The translations under genes were made by a program, and so were the position numbers. Below the pieces are notes generated by a model. That model was given only the letters and a program-made list of their open reading frames with translations. It was not told the DNA's origin and did no database searches. DNA of 36,990 nt, from positions 1 through 36,990 of the forward strand of contig JAGZDD010000019.1 in assembly GCA_018369015.1 (NCBI GenBank), written 5' to 3'. This DNA is from Clostridiales bacterium (GTDB taxonomy: Bacteria; Bacillota; Clostridia; Lachnospirales; Lachnospiraceae). Below, one piece after another: positions 14,904 to 23,164 of this stretch; within the stretch, counting starts at the first letter, position 1, and every line of letters begins with the position of its first letter.

Positions 14904-16904
14904 TCAAAACTGTTCCGGGGGAATCCTGAATTTTCCAATCATCATTTCCAGTTCCTGCGCCTGGCCGGAAAGCTCCTCGCTGGCCGCCGCGCTCTGTTCC
15001 GCCGTAGCGGAATTGGTCTGTACGACACTAGAAATCTGGTCGATGCCCTGCGTTACCTGTGTAATAGCCTCCGCCTGATATTCGGACGCATCCGCTATCT
15101 TTTGAAGAACCTGCGTAATCTCACCGGCCTGCGCTACAACACTGTCGAGGCTGGCCTTGGTTTCTTGCAGGCTCTTGCTGCCGTTACCTATAGCTTTTAG
15201 CATCGTTCCTATCAGTGCTGTGGTTGCCTGTGACGCCTCCGAGGTTTTCCCGGCAAGGTTCCTCACCTCATCGGCAACAACCGCGAATCCCTTCCCGGCG
15301 CTGCCGGCCCTCGCAGCCTCCACTGCTGCGTTCAGAGCCAGAATATTTGTCTGGAACGCGATATCCTCAATGGTCTTAATAATGCTCCTTACCTGATCCG
15401 CACTGGAGCGGATCTCATCCATCAGGGCAAGGGAATGATCCATTTTCGCGCCGCTTTCAATCACATCTGCATTTGCTTTAACTGCGTTAGCGCTTGCGTT
15501 CTGTACAATCTCAGTATTCGACTTTACCGTAGCTGAAATATCCGAAAGGGAAGCTGCCAGTTCCTCTACGGATGACGCCTGCTCTGCAGAGCCCTGCGCC
15601 AGAGACTGCGCACCGGAAGACACCTGCTCTGAACCGGCGGATACCTGTTCCGATGCCCGGGCTATTCCCTTAACAACCTGTGTCAGATTCTGTACAAACG
15701 TGGAAATAGACTCCTGAATCGGAAAAAAATCGCCCTTGAAATCCACGCTGTTTTGAATACCCAGATCCCCCTCAGCCAGCTGCCCCATGACAGAGTCAAT
15801 CTCACCGATATAATGGGCGAGCGTTTTGATACTCAAACGTAAGGATTCAGCGATTTCGCCAATCTCGTCATTGCCTTCATATTTGACCTGTACCTGCAGG
15901 TTCCCATTGCTCATCTCCCGCAGCCCGTAGTTAATCTCTGAAACAGGACGCAGCCGCCGACCCACTACAAAATAAAGGAGCGCAGCTACAACTACCGTAG
16001 AAAGAAGGAGCAGAACACAGAGGAAAACGACCATTTTGACCGCCAGGGAGTGGTATTCCCAGGAAGACATGCCTGAAAGCACCTTCCATCCGCCCCCCGA
16101 CAGTTCATTCACAACGCTCATACGGCTCTCGCCGTTCACATTATATGAAAAAACAGTTCCGCTTGACGTCTTAAGTTCCTCGTCGATAGCGCCGGTAGCC
16201 CCAAACTCGCTGAAATTTCGCCCAACAAGCTGATCCTGAGCAGCACCTACGATGGTGTTGTCCTGGGAAAGCAGAATCATCTGCCCGGAATTTCCGAAGG
16301 TCATTGATTTAATAAACTCTGAAATAGAGGACACGCACAAATCCAAAATCAAAATTCCTTCCACACTGGAGTTGTTTTTCACCGGCGTTGCAATAGACAC
16401 GCACATTTCTCCGGTAGCTTCATCCGTATAAGGCTGTGTGACATAGGTTCCTGAGTTTGCCGCGCTGAAATATGGCCGTCCGCTCAGCGAAACATCCAGG
16501 CGCCGGCCTTCCTGTGTATAGATAAGATCCTCTGACAGACTCCCAAAACCGCCGCCCAGGATATCAGGATATTCCGCCATAGCTGCCTGCAATAAGCCAA
16601 GCGTTCCCTGGAAAGTTGGATTCGACGACAGAGAAGGCTCTTCGCCGGCCATAAGACCGGTCATACGGTCGTCTATGGCCAGCATCTCGGTTACGCCAAT
16701 ATATTTCTCAATGAACTGCTCCACCTGGGCCTTTGCGTTTAATGTTACCTGCTTCATATAGGCATCCTGCTTCTGGTTGATTCCGTAGCTAATGATGGTA
16801 CTCATCACTATAGCGCAGATTACATTAAATACAAGTAGTACCGCTGCTGAAAACAGAACGACTGTGGTAGAAATTTTTTTATTTTTTTTCTTCTTCATAT
16901 TCAT
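14904..16904 (-). CDS. Methyl-accepting chemotaxis protein with extracellular Cache-type sensor
   Basis: A 666-residue chemoreceptor. A first membrane helix (about 13-40) is followed by an extracytoplasmic sensor (about 41-285) whose SLSGRPYFSAANSGTYVTQP and ISIATPV-like segments are typical of dCache domains, then a second helix (about 288-312), HAMP (about 313-365) and a long cytoplasmic coiled coil. The signalling tip is the invariant IAFQTNILALNAAVEAARAG, continuing GKGFAVVADEVRNLA. It would relay ligand occupancy to CheA through CheW. The ligand is unknown; the family often binds amino acids or organic acids. AGGAAGG lies before the ATG. A sigma-D-like promoter is found 240 nt upstream, with a short ORF in the leader. 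The C-terminus (FRIPPEQF) has no CheR-tethering pentapeptide. Confidence 0.96.
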   Translation of the reverse strand: MNMKKKKNKKISTTVVLFSAAVLLVFNVICAIVMSTIISYGINQKQDAYMKQVTLNAKAQVEQFIEKYIGVTEMLAIDDRMTGLMAGEEPSLSSNPTFQGTLGLLQAAMAEYPDILGGGFGSLSEDLIYTQEGRRLDVSLSGRPYFSAANSGTYVTQPYTDEATGEMCVSIATPVKNNSSVEGILILDLCVSSISEFIKSMTFGNSGQMILLSQDNTIVGAAQDQLVGRNFSEFGATGAIDEELKTSSGTVFSYNVNGESRMSVVNELSGGGWKVLSGMSSWEYHSLAVKMVVFLCVLLLLSTVVVAALLYFVVGRRLRPVSEINYGLREMSNGNLQVQVKYEGNDEIGEIAESLRLSIKTLAHYIGEIDSVMGQLAEGDLGIQNSVDFKGDFFPIQESISTFVQNLTQVVKGIARASEQVSAGSEQVSSGAQSLAQGSAEQASSVEELAASLSDISATVKSNTEIVQNASANAVKANADVIESGAKMDHSLALMDEIRSSADQVRSIIKTIEDIAFQTNILALNAAVEAARAGSAGKGFAVVADEVRNLAGKTSEASQATTALIGTMLKAIGNGSKSLQETKASLDSVVAQAGEITQVLQKIADASEYQAEAITQVTQGIDQISSVVQTNSATAEQSAAASEELSGQAQELEMMIGKFRIPPEQF

Positions 16905-16995
16905 TTTCTTTCGCCTTCCTAGTTATTTTACTAAAACTCCTAATACAATCCTTACGCCCCGGAAACTAACAGCCAACCCCGGAAGCAGCAGAATC

Positions 16996-17055
16996 CTATC
17001 CCTGTACATCGCCATATATTCCCTGTAAGATTCCGATGAGCTTACTTGAAAACAT
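16996..17055 (-). CDS. Possible 19-residue leader peptide upstream of the chemoreceptor
   Basis: An ATG at 17055 preceded by AGGAGGG at 7-nt spacing, a better ribosome binding site than many real genes here, opens a frame MFSSKLIGILQGIYGDVQG then TAG. It lies between the sigma-D-like promoter and the receptor gene. It resembles nothing I recognise. It could be an upstream ORF, a small amphipathic protein or a truncated relic. The rest of the 462-nt gap 16905-17366 holds the two divergent promoters and nothing else I can identify. Confidence 0.35.
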   Translation of the reverse strand: MFSSKLIGILQGIYGDVQG

Positions 17056-17141
17056 AACCTTCCCTCCTGTTTTTCATTTGGCAGTTAAGGACTGTATCTG
17101 TCCGCTGTCTTTTGGGAACAGACTGAATATGTACATTCTTT

Positions 17142-17167
17142 TTATCGGCCAAATCACAAAAAGTATA
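17142..17167 (-). promoter_or_regulatory. Sigma-D (sigma-28)-type flagellar/chemotaxis promoter
   Basis: On the minus strand the -10 is GCCGATAA (17142-17149), an exact match to the sigma-28/sigma-D consensus. Upstream is TATACTTT (17160-17167), six of eight bases of TAAAGTTT. Counting from its first four bases the spacer is 14 nt, against a usual 15. It faces the chemoreceptor gene, the expected target class. This implies the host carries a flagellar regulon. Confidence 0.7.
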
Positions 17168-17274
17168 AGTAAATTCCGTGTATAACCTCAGTTATTACTA
17201 TTTTTTCGACAGGGTTTCCACAGGATCCCTCCTTGCGGCGGCATGTACTTTTGTAATGGAACAGCAGCTTTCAT

Positions 17275-17303
17275 TTGACACATATCCTAAAATTTATTAT
17301 CAT
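17275..17303 (+). promoter_or_regulatory. Sigma-A promoter of pfkA
   Basis: TTGACA (17275-17280, perfect), a 17-nt spacer and TATCAT (17298-17303, five of six) lie upstream of pfkA. A second -10-like TATAAT occurs at 17323-17328 without a good -35. A small hairpin (GGCCG at 17329-17333, CGGCC at 17346-17350) sits just before the GGAGG ribosome binding site and could modulate translation. Confidence 0.75.
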
Positions 17304-17366
17304 TTATTTAAGAAAAAACTACTATAATGGCCGTTAAAACCAAGGCGGCCAAGAAGGAGGAAAACA

Positions 17367-18341
17367 ATGTCAAAAATCAACACCATCGGCGTACTCACCA
17401 GCGGCGGTGACGCACCGGGCATGAACGCCGCAATCCGCGCGATTGTCCGCACAGCAATTAACAGCGGCATGAAAGTCAAGGGTATTCAAAGAGGCTACGC
17501 CGGCCTTTTGGAAAATGAAATTATAGATATGGATACAAAAAGCGTCTCCGAAATTATGCGCCGCGGGGGAACCATGCTTTTTACCGCCCGCTGTAAAGAA
17601 TTTACAACGCCAGAGGGCCAGGCTAAAGGTGCGCAGATTTTACGAGACAATGGTATCGAGGGTTTAATCGTTATCGGCGGTGACGGCTCGTTCCAAGGCG
17701 CTCAAAAGCTGGCTGCCCTTGGAATTAATACGATCGGTATTCCGGGAACGATCGATTTGGACATTGCCTGCACCGACTACACCATCGGCTTTGATACTGC
17801 GGTAAATACTGCGGTGGCTGCTATTGATAAGATTAAGGACACATCCATGTCCCATGAACGCTGTAGTATTGTTGAGGTTATGGGAAGAAATGCCGGCTAC
17901 ATCGCCCTCTGGTGCGAAATTGCCAACGGCGCCGACGGTATCCTCATCCCCGAAAAGGATGATTTCAATGAGCAGGATCTCATTGACACCATCCTTTCTA
18001 ACCGCCAAAAAGGAAAGACCCATCACGTTGTCATCAATGCTGAGGGCATAGGCCATTCTAACCGCCTTGCCAAACGGATCGAGGTTGCCACAGGTATTGA
18101 AACCCGCGCGACCATACTCGGACATATCCAGCGCGGCGGTGTTCCCACAGCCAAAGACCGTGTTTACGCTTCTACCATGGGTGCTTATGCGGTGGATCTG
18201 CTCCGTGAGGGAGCGACAAACCGTGTCATTGCTTATAAGAATGGACATTTTACAGACTTTGATATCGACGACGCTCTTGCCATGACCAAAGGTATTGACG
18301 AATACCAGTTCCTTATCAGCCGTCTGATGGTTATGTATTAA
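17367..18341 (+). CDS. pfkA: ATP-dependent 6-phosphofructokinase
   Basis: A 324-residue glycolytic enzyme that phosphorylates fructose-6-phosphate to fructose-1,6-bisphosphate. Visible motifs are the N-terminal TSGGDAPGMNAAIR, the ATP-site GGDGSFQGA (Gly after Asp, as in ATP-using rather than PPi-using enzymes), the catalytic loop IPGTIDLDIACTDYT (catalytic Asp130, partner Asp132), and the substrate segments MGRNAGYIAL and LGHIQRGG. The residue between the two Asp is Leu131, where E. coli PfkA has Asn. Length is normal. A perfect AAGGAGG precedes the ATG and a strong promoter lies at 17275-17303. It is the first gene of a two-gene plus-strand unit. Confidence 0.97.
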   Translation: MSKINTIGVLTSGGDAPGMNAAIRAIVRTAINSGMKVKGIQRGYAGLLENEIIDMDTKSVSEIMRRGGTMLFTARCKEFTTPEGQAKGAQILRDNGIEGLIVIGGDGSFQGAQKLAALGINTIGIPGTIDLDIACTDYTIGFDTAVNTAVAAIDKIKDTSMSHERCSIVEVMGRNAGYIALWCEIANGADGILIPEKDDFNEQDLIDTILSNRQKGKTHHVVINAEGIGHSNRLAKRIEVATGIETRATILGHIQRGGVPTAKDRVYASTMGAYAVDLLREGATNRVIAYKNGHFTDFDIDDALAMTKGIDEYQFLISRLMVMY

Positions 18342-18359
18342 TACAAAGGCAGGTATACA

Positions 18360-19157
18360 ATGACATCCAATCAAGCATTATCACAGACACAGATCTTTAA
18401 AGAAACAGACAAGCAATTTGCATTAGAAGAACAGAAAACTTTACTAAAAAAAGCGATTGAGCAGCGCGCTTCCCGGCGCAGCTATACATCTGATCCGATT
18501 TTGCAGTCAGACGTATCAAAGCTTAACGCTATTATTTGTGAGGCTAACGCCCATCCCGGCGCCCGGCTTCATTTCCAGCTTGTTACCGGAGCCCAAAAAG
18601 CATTTTCCAGTTTTTTTAAAACCTACGGGCTCTTTTCCGGCGTCCATTCGTATATCATTGCCGCCGGGCCAAAGGATGAGCCAAAGGCACAGCAGCTTTT
18701 AGGCTACTACGGTGAGCTTCTGGTTCTCACCGCCCAGTCCATGGGGCTGTCCTCGTGCTGGGTCGGGGCTACTTATGATAAAAGCCAGGTAAGCGTACCT
18801 GTCAATGCCGGCGAAAAGCTCTACTGCCTGATCACCCTTGGCTACGCTAGGGAAAAACATTCCATGGGCGAACGTCTGGCCCGGTCAGTTATGCACCGCC
18901 AAAGCCACACTGCCGGAGAAATTATGGAATATCACGGCTTGGGCCAGGCGCCCGGATGGTTTATGGATGGCATCACTGCCGTTTTAAAGGCTCCCTCGGC
19001 CCGCAATAAGCTGCCCGTCCACTTTGCTTTAAAGCAGGGATGTGTTTTTGCCTGGGCCACCCCCAACGGCGGCTATGAAAATATCGACCTTGGGATTGCC
19101 AAGCTCCATTTTGAGTTGGGAGCAGATTATATTTTTTATGATTTAAGGAAAAAATAA
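18360..19157 (+). CDS. Nitroreductase family protein (FMN-dependent oxidoreductase)
   Basis: A 265-residue protein of the nitroreductase superfamily, in the branch annotated as putative TM nitroreductases. The FMN-phosphate motif is RASRRSYTSDP (residues 37-47). The central YYGELLVLTAQSMGLSSCWVG is the family's conserved dimer and flavin segment, followed by LYCLITLGYA. The last 90 residues (from about 180) form an extension that may be a second, degenerate half-domain. It starts 18 nt after pfkA and ends before a strong terminator, so it is co-transcribed with pfkA. The physiological substrate is unknown; family members reduce quinones, nitro compounds or flavins. Confidence 0.88.
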   Translation: MTSNQALSQTQIFKETDKQFALEEQKTLLKKAIEQRASRRSYTSDPILQSDVSKLNAIICEANAHPGARLHFQLVTGAQKAFSSFFKTYGLFSGVHSYIIAAGPKDEPKAQQLLGYYGELLVLTAQSMGLSSCWVGATYDKSQVSVPVNAGEKLYCLITLGYAREKHSMGERLARSVMHRQSHTAGEIMEYHGLGQAPGWFMDGITAVLKAPSARNKLPVHFALKQGCVFAWATPNGGYENIDLGIAKLHFELGADYIFYDLRKK

Positions 19158-19254
19158 GAACCCGTTCACAGCATTGCTGTTCGTTATCTGTTGCTTAGGC
19201 TTTTGTCAGCCCGTGCGAACACGCAGCGGGGTGCCAAGCTATCGCATAAAATAA

Positions 19255-19292
19255 GGGAAGAACCTGAAATTCATCGCAGTTCTTCCCTTTTT
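19255..19292 (+). terminator. Terminator of the pfkA-nitroreductase unit
   Basis: GGGAAGAAC (19255-19263) pairs perfectly with GTTCTTCCC (19279-19287), followed by TTTTT. A T-rich stretch also follows on the minus strand, so it may work both ways, ending the convergent lipoprotein gene (stop at 19298). The preceding 19158-19254 contains two small stems (CAGC-ATT-GCTG and CGTG-CGAA-CACG) and no gene. Confidence 0.88.
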
Positions 19293-19297
19293 ACGCT

Positions 19298-20080
19298 TTA
19301 ATTCTCAATATGTGTTTTTAATTCATTGTACACCGCCAGATGAAAGGCATTAAAATTGAGAATCTTTCCGTTTTCTGCTTCATTGTTGCTCCACGTAACA
19401 GTCACTAACCGGCCATTCTCCAGGAAATCATCCCAATCCTCATCGGCCATATCAAAGTCATAGGCATCCGGGCTTGTCATTTCCCATAAGTCCATCCGGT
19501 ACGGCTTCCAAAGCGTTTTATAGGAATCCGATAGCTGCCCGGAAATAACCTCCGACAGCCTTTGTGTTCCCCAGAATTTTAATATATCTGATTCTTCCCT
19601 CATTTGGGCATAGCCCATGGAGCTACTGTCATAATACCCGGGAATCGTATCGCCGTAAAGCTTTTCCGCTTTTTTAAATACCTTAGCCATGTCCGTATCA
19701 TCCTCAAAAATGACATTGGCAGCGATAAGGCCCTTCTTCCCTTTCAGTTCAACGCCTTCATTCAAAGGAAAATCCTCGGAGTAGGTCACATCCATAAAGT
19801 CCAGTGCCAGCCTGAAGCACTTTTCTCCAAAGACGTCGACATCGGCGACAAGATACCATTCCGATCGCTCATTATCATCCGCAGATATAATTTGTTCCTC
19901 AGTAATGCCAAGAATCTCAAAAACTTCGTCCGAGGACATTCCCCATGTAAGCCCAGGGAAATTCAGGTCTTTATCAACCTCCTGCGTTTTACATGCCGTT
20001 GGAAAGAATACCAAAACAACAAGCAGCGCCATAAATACGCATACGCGCCAAGGCCTATGGTTCAAGAAACATTTTCTCAT
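19298..20080 (-). CDS. Lipoprotein of unknown function
   Basis: A 260-residue secreted lipoprotein. The N-terminus has a basic stretch, a hydrophobic core (VCVFMALLVVLVFF) and a lipobox ending PTAC, with the lipidated Cys at 30. The mature part begins with FPGLTWGMSSDEVFEILGI, a WGMS-EV-E-LG motif I associate with uncharacterised Lachnospiraceae lipoproteins. It is acidic with many aromatic residues and has no recognised enzymatic motif. The start at 20080 was chosen for the GGGGGGAG ribosome binding site. An upstream in-frame start at 20101 would place extra residues before the signal. It lies downstream of the fructokinase on the same strand, separated by a structured 153-nt gap. Function unknown. 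Confidence 0.82.
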   Translation of the reverse strand: MRKCFLNHRPWRVCVFMALLVVLVFFPTACKTQEVDKDLNFPGLTWGMSSDEVFEILGITEEQIISADDNERSEWYLVADVDVFGEKCFRLALDFMDVTYSEDFPLNEGVELKGKKGLIAANVIFEDDTDMAKVFKKAEKLYGDTIPGYYDSSSMGYAQMREESDILKFWGTQRLSEVISGQLSDSYKTLWKPYRMDLWEMTSPDAYDFDMADEDWDDFLENGRLVTVTWSNNEAENGKILNFNAFHLAVYNELKTHIEN

Positions 20081-20101
20081 AATTACTCCCCCCGTAAGCA
20101 A

Positions 20102-20233
20102 TATTGCTCTTTATACTTTGAAAAACTCCGTAAATAGTGCTGTGTGCCAGTGTCGCTAAGCTTTAGCGGCGGCCGAAGCTAAACGCAGACTATGTGTCGG
20201 CGGTGCTTGTCCGGCGCAAACCGCAACGAAGCG
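20102..20233. other. Structured gap between fructokinase and lipoprotein genes
   Basis: There is no coding potential. CGCTAA (20154-20159) and TTAGCG (20163-20168) form a tight hairpin, and further short GC-rich inverted segments follow to 20232. No T-run marks a clear terminator for the fructokinase gene, so some read-through into the lipoprotein gene is possible. Confidence 0.4.
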
Positions 20234-21205
20234 TCAGCGCATATTTCCCTCGATCTCCCGCGCGTCAGGCATAACCCTTAGAGCGCCTTTGCGGGTCGTA
20301 ATCACCGAGGCCGCTGCATTGGCAAAACGCAGCATATCCGACAAGGCTTCACTGCTTTGGTCTTTTAAGCCATTTTCCAGGACAAAATGCAGCACGCAGC
20401 CCATAAATGTATCTCCGGCTCCCGTCGTTTCAATAGTGTCCTTGCGTATAACGCCCTTTTCCTTTGCCATAAGTTCTCTGCCGCTTTCATCCATATAATA
20501 GGCCCTGCTGCCATCCCGGCCCATGGAAACAAGAATCAAAGGTATTTTATAATTTTCCCGGATTTTTTGCACCCCGGCCGTGAAATCCTGCTCCCCGGTC
20601 AGCCATTGGATTTCATTGTCCGATATTTTTAAAATATCGCACACTCCAAGGCCGTATTCAATCTGCTCCCTGGCCACATCCATGGACTCCCAGAGCATTT
20701 CCCGGATATTGGGGTCAAAAGAAATCAGTGCGCCGCCCTCTTTCGCCGTTTTTACCGCATACTTTGTAGCTTCCCTTACCTGGCTGTGGGTCATGGACAA
20801 GGTGCCAAAGTGAAAAATACGGCAATCCTTTAAAAGCTCCTCCTGTACATCCTCCACAGTAAGCATCATATCTGCCCCCGGATTTCTGTAAAATGAAAAG
20901 CTCCGGTCGCCGTCCGGCTCGTTTTCTACAAAGGCCAGAGTTGTCCGGCAATCCTTATCAATGAGCAGGTTCCTCGTATCAATTCCTACCTCATCAAGAA
21001 CAGCCTTAAGCTTATGGCCAAAAATATCATCGCCGACCTTCCCGATAAAGCCCACCTTATGGCCCAGCTTATTAAGCATGGCCAGCACATTGCACGGCGC
21101 TCCGCCGGGATTGGCTTCAAAAAGGGTATTTCCCTGGCCGGACAAACCATTGTCCGTCATATCGATTAAAAGCTCGCCCAGAGCGATCACATCATATGTC
21201 TTCAT
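20234..21205 (-). CDS. scrK: Fructokinase (PfkB family)
   Basis: A 323-residue ribokinase-family sugar kinase. The N-terminal segment YDVIALGELLIDMTD and NPGGAPCNVLAML are typical of bacterial fructokinases. The ATP/catalytic signature TTGAGDTFMGCV contains the base Asp265. It would phosphorylate fructose to fructose-6-phosphate in the cytoplasm. The frame extends upstream to 21394, but the family start is the ATG at 21205, 16 nt after the isomerase stop, with a modest AGGG ribosome binding site. It is the last enzyme of the glycan-use operon: the isomerase just upstream can make fructose from mannose, and this enzyme feeds it into glycolysis. Confidence 0.93.
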   Translation of the reverse strand: MKTYDVIALGELLIDMTDNGLSGQGNTLFEANPGGAPCNVLAMLNKLGHKVGFIGKVGDDIFGHKLKAVLDEVGIDTRNLLIDKDCRTTLAFVENEPDGDRSFSFYRNPGADMMLTVEDVQEELLKDCRIFHFGTLSMTHSQVREATKYAVKTAKEGGALISFDPNIREMLWESMDVAREQIEYGLGVCDILKISDNEIQWLTGEQDFTAGVQKIRENYKIPLILVSMGRDGSRAYYMDESGRELMAKEKGVIRKDTIETTGAGDTFMGCVLHFVLENGLKDQSSEALSDMLRFANAAASVITTRKGALRVMPDAREIEGNMR

Positions 21206-21221
21206 TCTTTCATCCCTGCCT

Positions 21222-21902
21222 TTATTTTGCTTTTGGATACTCGTTGCACAGCAGACGGTAAGGTTCTTCGTCCTCCTCAATCTTCGGAAAGCGTCCGATC
21301 GGCTCGTAGAACCGGTTGTCGTTTTCATCATCATTGCACATAGATACCTCGCCGAGAAGAACGTCGCCGCTGCCTTCCTCAACATGGAAATCATGGTACA
21401 TATATGGATAAATCGTAATACTTTCGCCCGGAGTAAGCTTTACCTGGGTGCCTGCGGGTACGGTAAATTCACGGCCGTCACAGTGAACCGTCACATCTGT
21501 GTCCGCAAACTGCCCGTCATCTGTGGAGTTATACACAGTAATCAGCACATTGCCGCCGCCCCGGTTAATAATGTCCTCCATTTTATTCCAGTGGAAATGC
21601 ATGGGAGCCATTTGGCCCTCCTTAACAACAAGAAGCTTTTCCGCATAGGTCTTAGTATATTTATCCATTTTCAGATTGCCGTTGCGGATTGTAATGAGTG
21701 AAAAGCCTACCTCATCGAACTTTCCAAGGCCATAATCGGTAATATCCCAGCCAAGCATGTTGTCACGGATTTCGTCAAACTCCGCGCCTTTTTCCTGCCA
21801 GTCCTGCGGCGTCCATTTGCAAAACGGCGGAATTTCAAAGCCGTGTGCCCTAATAAGTTCTTCCATATGTTTGATTTCTGCGTTAATTTTAGATCTCTTC
21901 AT
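21222..21902 (-). CDS. D-lyxose isomerase-type cupin (D-mannose/D-fructose isomerase)
   Basis: A 226-residue single-domain cupin resembling bacterial D-lyxose ketol-isomerases, which interconvert D-lyxose with D-xylulose and D-mannose with D-fructose using a divalent metal. The metal ligands are visible: His102, His104 and Glu109 in MHFHWNKMED, and His170 in MYHDFH. Length matches the roughly 170-230 residues of the family. AGGAGA lies upstream of the ATG. The next gene is a fructokinase and upstream is a beta-mannosidase-like GH2 enzyme, so mannose to fructose is the likely physiological reaction here (inference from context). Confidence 0.88.
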   Translation of the reverse strand: MKRSKINAEIKHMEELIRAHGFEIPPFCKWTPQDWQEKGAEFDEIRDNMLGWDITDYGLGKFDEVGFSLITIRNGNLKMDKYTKTYAEKLLVVKEGQMAPMHFHWNKMEDIINRGGGNVLITVYNSTDDGQFADTDVTVHCDGREFTVPAGTQVKLTPGESITIYPYMYHDFHVEEGSGDVLLGEVSMCNDDENDNRFYEPIGRFPKIEEDEEPYRLLCNEYPKAK

Positions 21903-21934
21903 TGTAATTCTCTCCTATCATTTTTATATAAAAC

Positions 21935-22022
21935 CGCCGGGGCGTCAAGCCATTTTCCGCTGCCCCGGCGCACCGGGTTCCATTTTTCTCATGCTATCTG
22001 CCGTTTCGGGCTTCCCAGCCCG
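21935..22022. promoter_or_regulatory. Two hairpins between epimerase-like and isomerase genes
   Basis: CGCCGGGGC (21935-21943) pairs perfectly with GCCCCGGCG (21962-21970). On the minus strand it is followed by GTTTTATAT, so it looks like a partial terminator. A second hairpin, CGGGC (22007-22011) with GCCCG (22018-22022), lies just after the epimerase stop. Together they could reduce expression of the last two operon genes or stabilise processed transcripts. Confidence 0.6.
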
Positions 22023-22034
22023 CTCTGACACAAT

Positions 22035-23153
22035 TTAGCGCCCCAATGGCGCAAGCCTGGCGGCGTCTTCCCGGACAGCATTAATCTCTGCGCCCTCAAG
22101 GAAACGGAGCCTAAGCTCTATTTCCTCGGTTTCAAAAGGCTCAAGCGTGTGAAGATCCCCTCTTTTAAGGTGGTACTCTTTTCCAAGCACACTGGAATTG
22201 GCTGGTTCCAGGCCAATCACATAATCTCCCGAGGCAATCGACTTCCATTGCATAAAATAAGGGAGATATTTTTTATTAAATCCAATGCGAAGGCCAATAC
22301 CTAAGGCTTCATTAATCACCGCAGCAAAGGTGTTCCCATTTTCGTCCGCAGCCAGCTCATGCAAATATACCCGTTCCGGCGCATTATCCTTTGGCGGTTC
22401 CATTTTATTCCACAAATGCATGTTCGCTTTAGCCGCCTCATCCCGGGGCGTCACTTTTGCCGTCGGCAGAATAATCTCGCAGCTCTCATTCAAAAAAGGA
22501 TAGCCCGCGTTAAAATGATACAAAAGCATCATTGTTTCCTGCCGAAAGCCCTCGTTCGTAATCCTGTCCTTAATGACAATTTCCGGTTCCCCAAAGCGTG
22601 TTTCAATGCAGCGGCGCAGAACCATATTTTCCCCGAACAGCTCCCCTTCCCGCATTTCACCGCAAATACGGATTTTGCAAGGTGCCGCCGTGCCCCGGCT
22701 GCTATCCTTCGCACCAGGAGCCTGCGCCTTTTCCCTCGTGCAGCCTTCCTCATCCCATATAAGCTGAGCCCCCACATGCTCTGCGGGCGTTGTGCGGATA
22801 CGGCCATGCATCGGATAATCCTTCCCATCGACTGTACAGGGCGCGCAAATGTTTTCCAGGCCGCATGTAAAAAGCATACCGCCCATAATACTTCGCTGCG
22901 CCTCCTGCCCGTGGGTATCATAATGATTTCTCCCCGCAAGCCCCGGCTTTGAGAGAAAGCTCATGTTATAACCATTAAAGTTCACTTCGGCAATATCCAG
23001 GCATTTTCCGGCCATGACCGAAAAGGACAGGCGGTCATTTTTAACCTCATACGCCTCAAGCCCGCCGGCCCGGCCTTCCCTGTAAACAACCGGCCTTACA
23101 GACATAAGCTGCTGCACATTGCCAACATAGCTTAATAAATCCTTCTTATTCAT
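22035..23153 (-). CDS. DUF4432 family protein (aldose 1-epimerase-like)
   Basis: A 372-residue galactose-mutarotase-like protein of the DUF4432 type. Family-like segments are MAGKCLDIAEVNFNG, MLFTCGLENICAP followed by DYPMHGRI, LLYHFNAGYPFL, and GLEPANSS near the C-terminus. Related proteins act on aldoses as epimerases or mutarotases; the exact substrate is unknown. It would equilibrate the anomers of sugar released by the neighbouring glycosidases. It starts 11 nt after the GH2 gene with AGGAG in front. Residues about 138-158 form a low-complexity insertion (KAQAPGAKDSSRGTAAPC), reminiscent of insertions in the two glycosidases upstream. Confidence 0.85.
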   Translation of the reverse strand: MNKKDLLSYVGNVQQLMSVRPVVYREGRAGGLEAYEVKNDRLSFSVMAGKCLDIAEVNFNGYNMSFLSKPGLAGRNHYDTHGQEAQRSIMGGMLFTCGLENICAPCTVDGKDYPMHGRIRTTPAEHVGAQLIWDEEGCTREKAQAPGAKDSSRGTAAPCKIRICGEMREGELFGENMVLRRCIETRFGEPEIVIKDRITNEGFRQETMMLLYHFNAGYPFLNESCEIILPTAKVTPRDEAAKANMHLWNKMEPPKDNAPERVYLHELAADENGNTFAAVINEALGIGLRIGFNKKYLPYFMQWKSIASGDYVIGLEPANSSVLGKEYHLKRGDLHTLEPFETEEIELRLRFLEGAEINAVREDAARLAPLGR

Positions 23154-23164
23154 CCCTGCGCTCC

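Noticed and set aside
17664..18374. 236-residue minus-strand ORF
   Set aside because: It is antisense to pfkA, whose family motifs are unambiguous. There is no supporting start signal.
21206..21394. N-terminal extension of the fructokinase
   Set aside because: The extra 63 residues overlap the isomerase gene in another frame, are unlike any kinase N-terminus, and the ATG at 21205 begins the standard family sequence.
22359..22952. 197-residue plus-strand ORF
   Set aside because: It is antisense to the DUF4432 gene, with composition typical of an antisense shadow.
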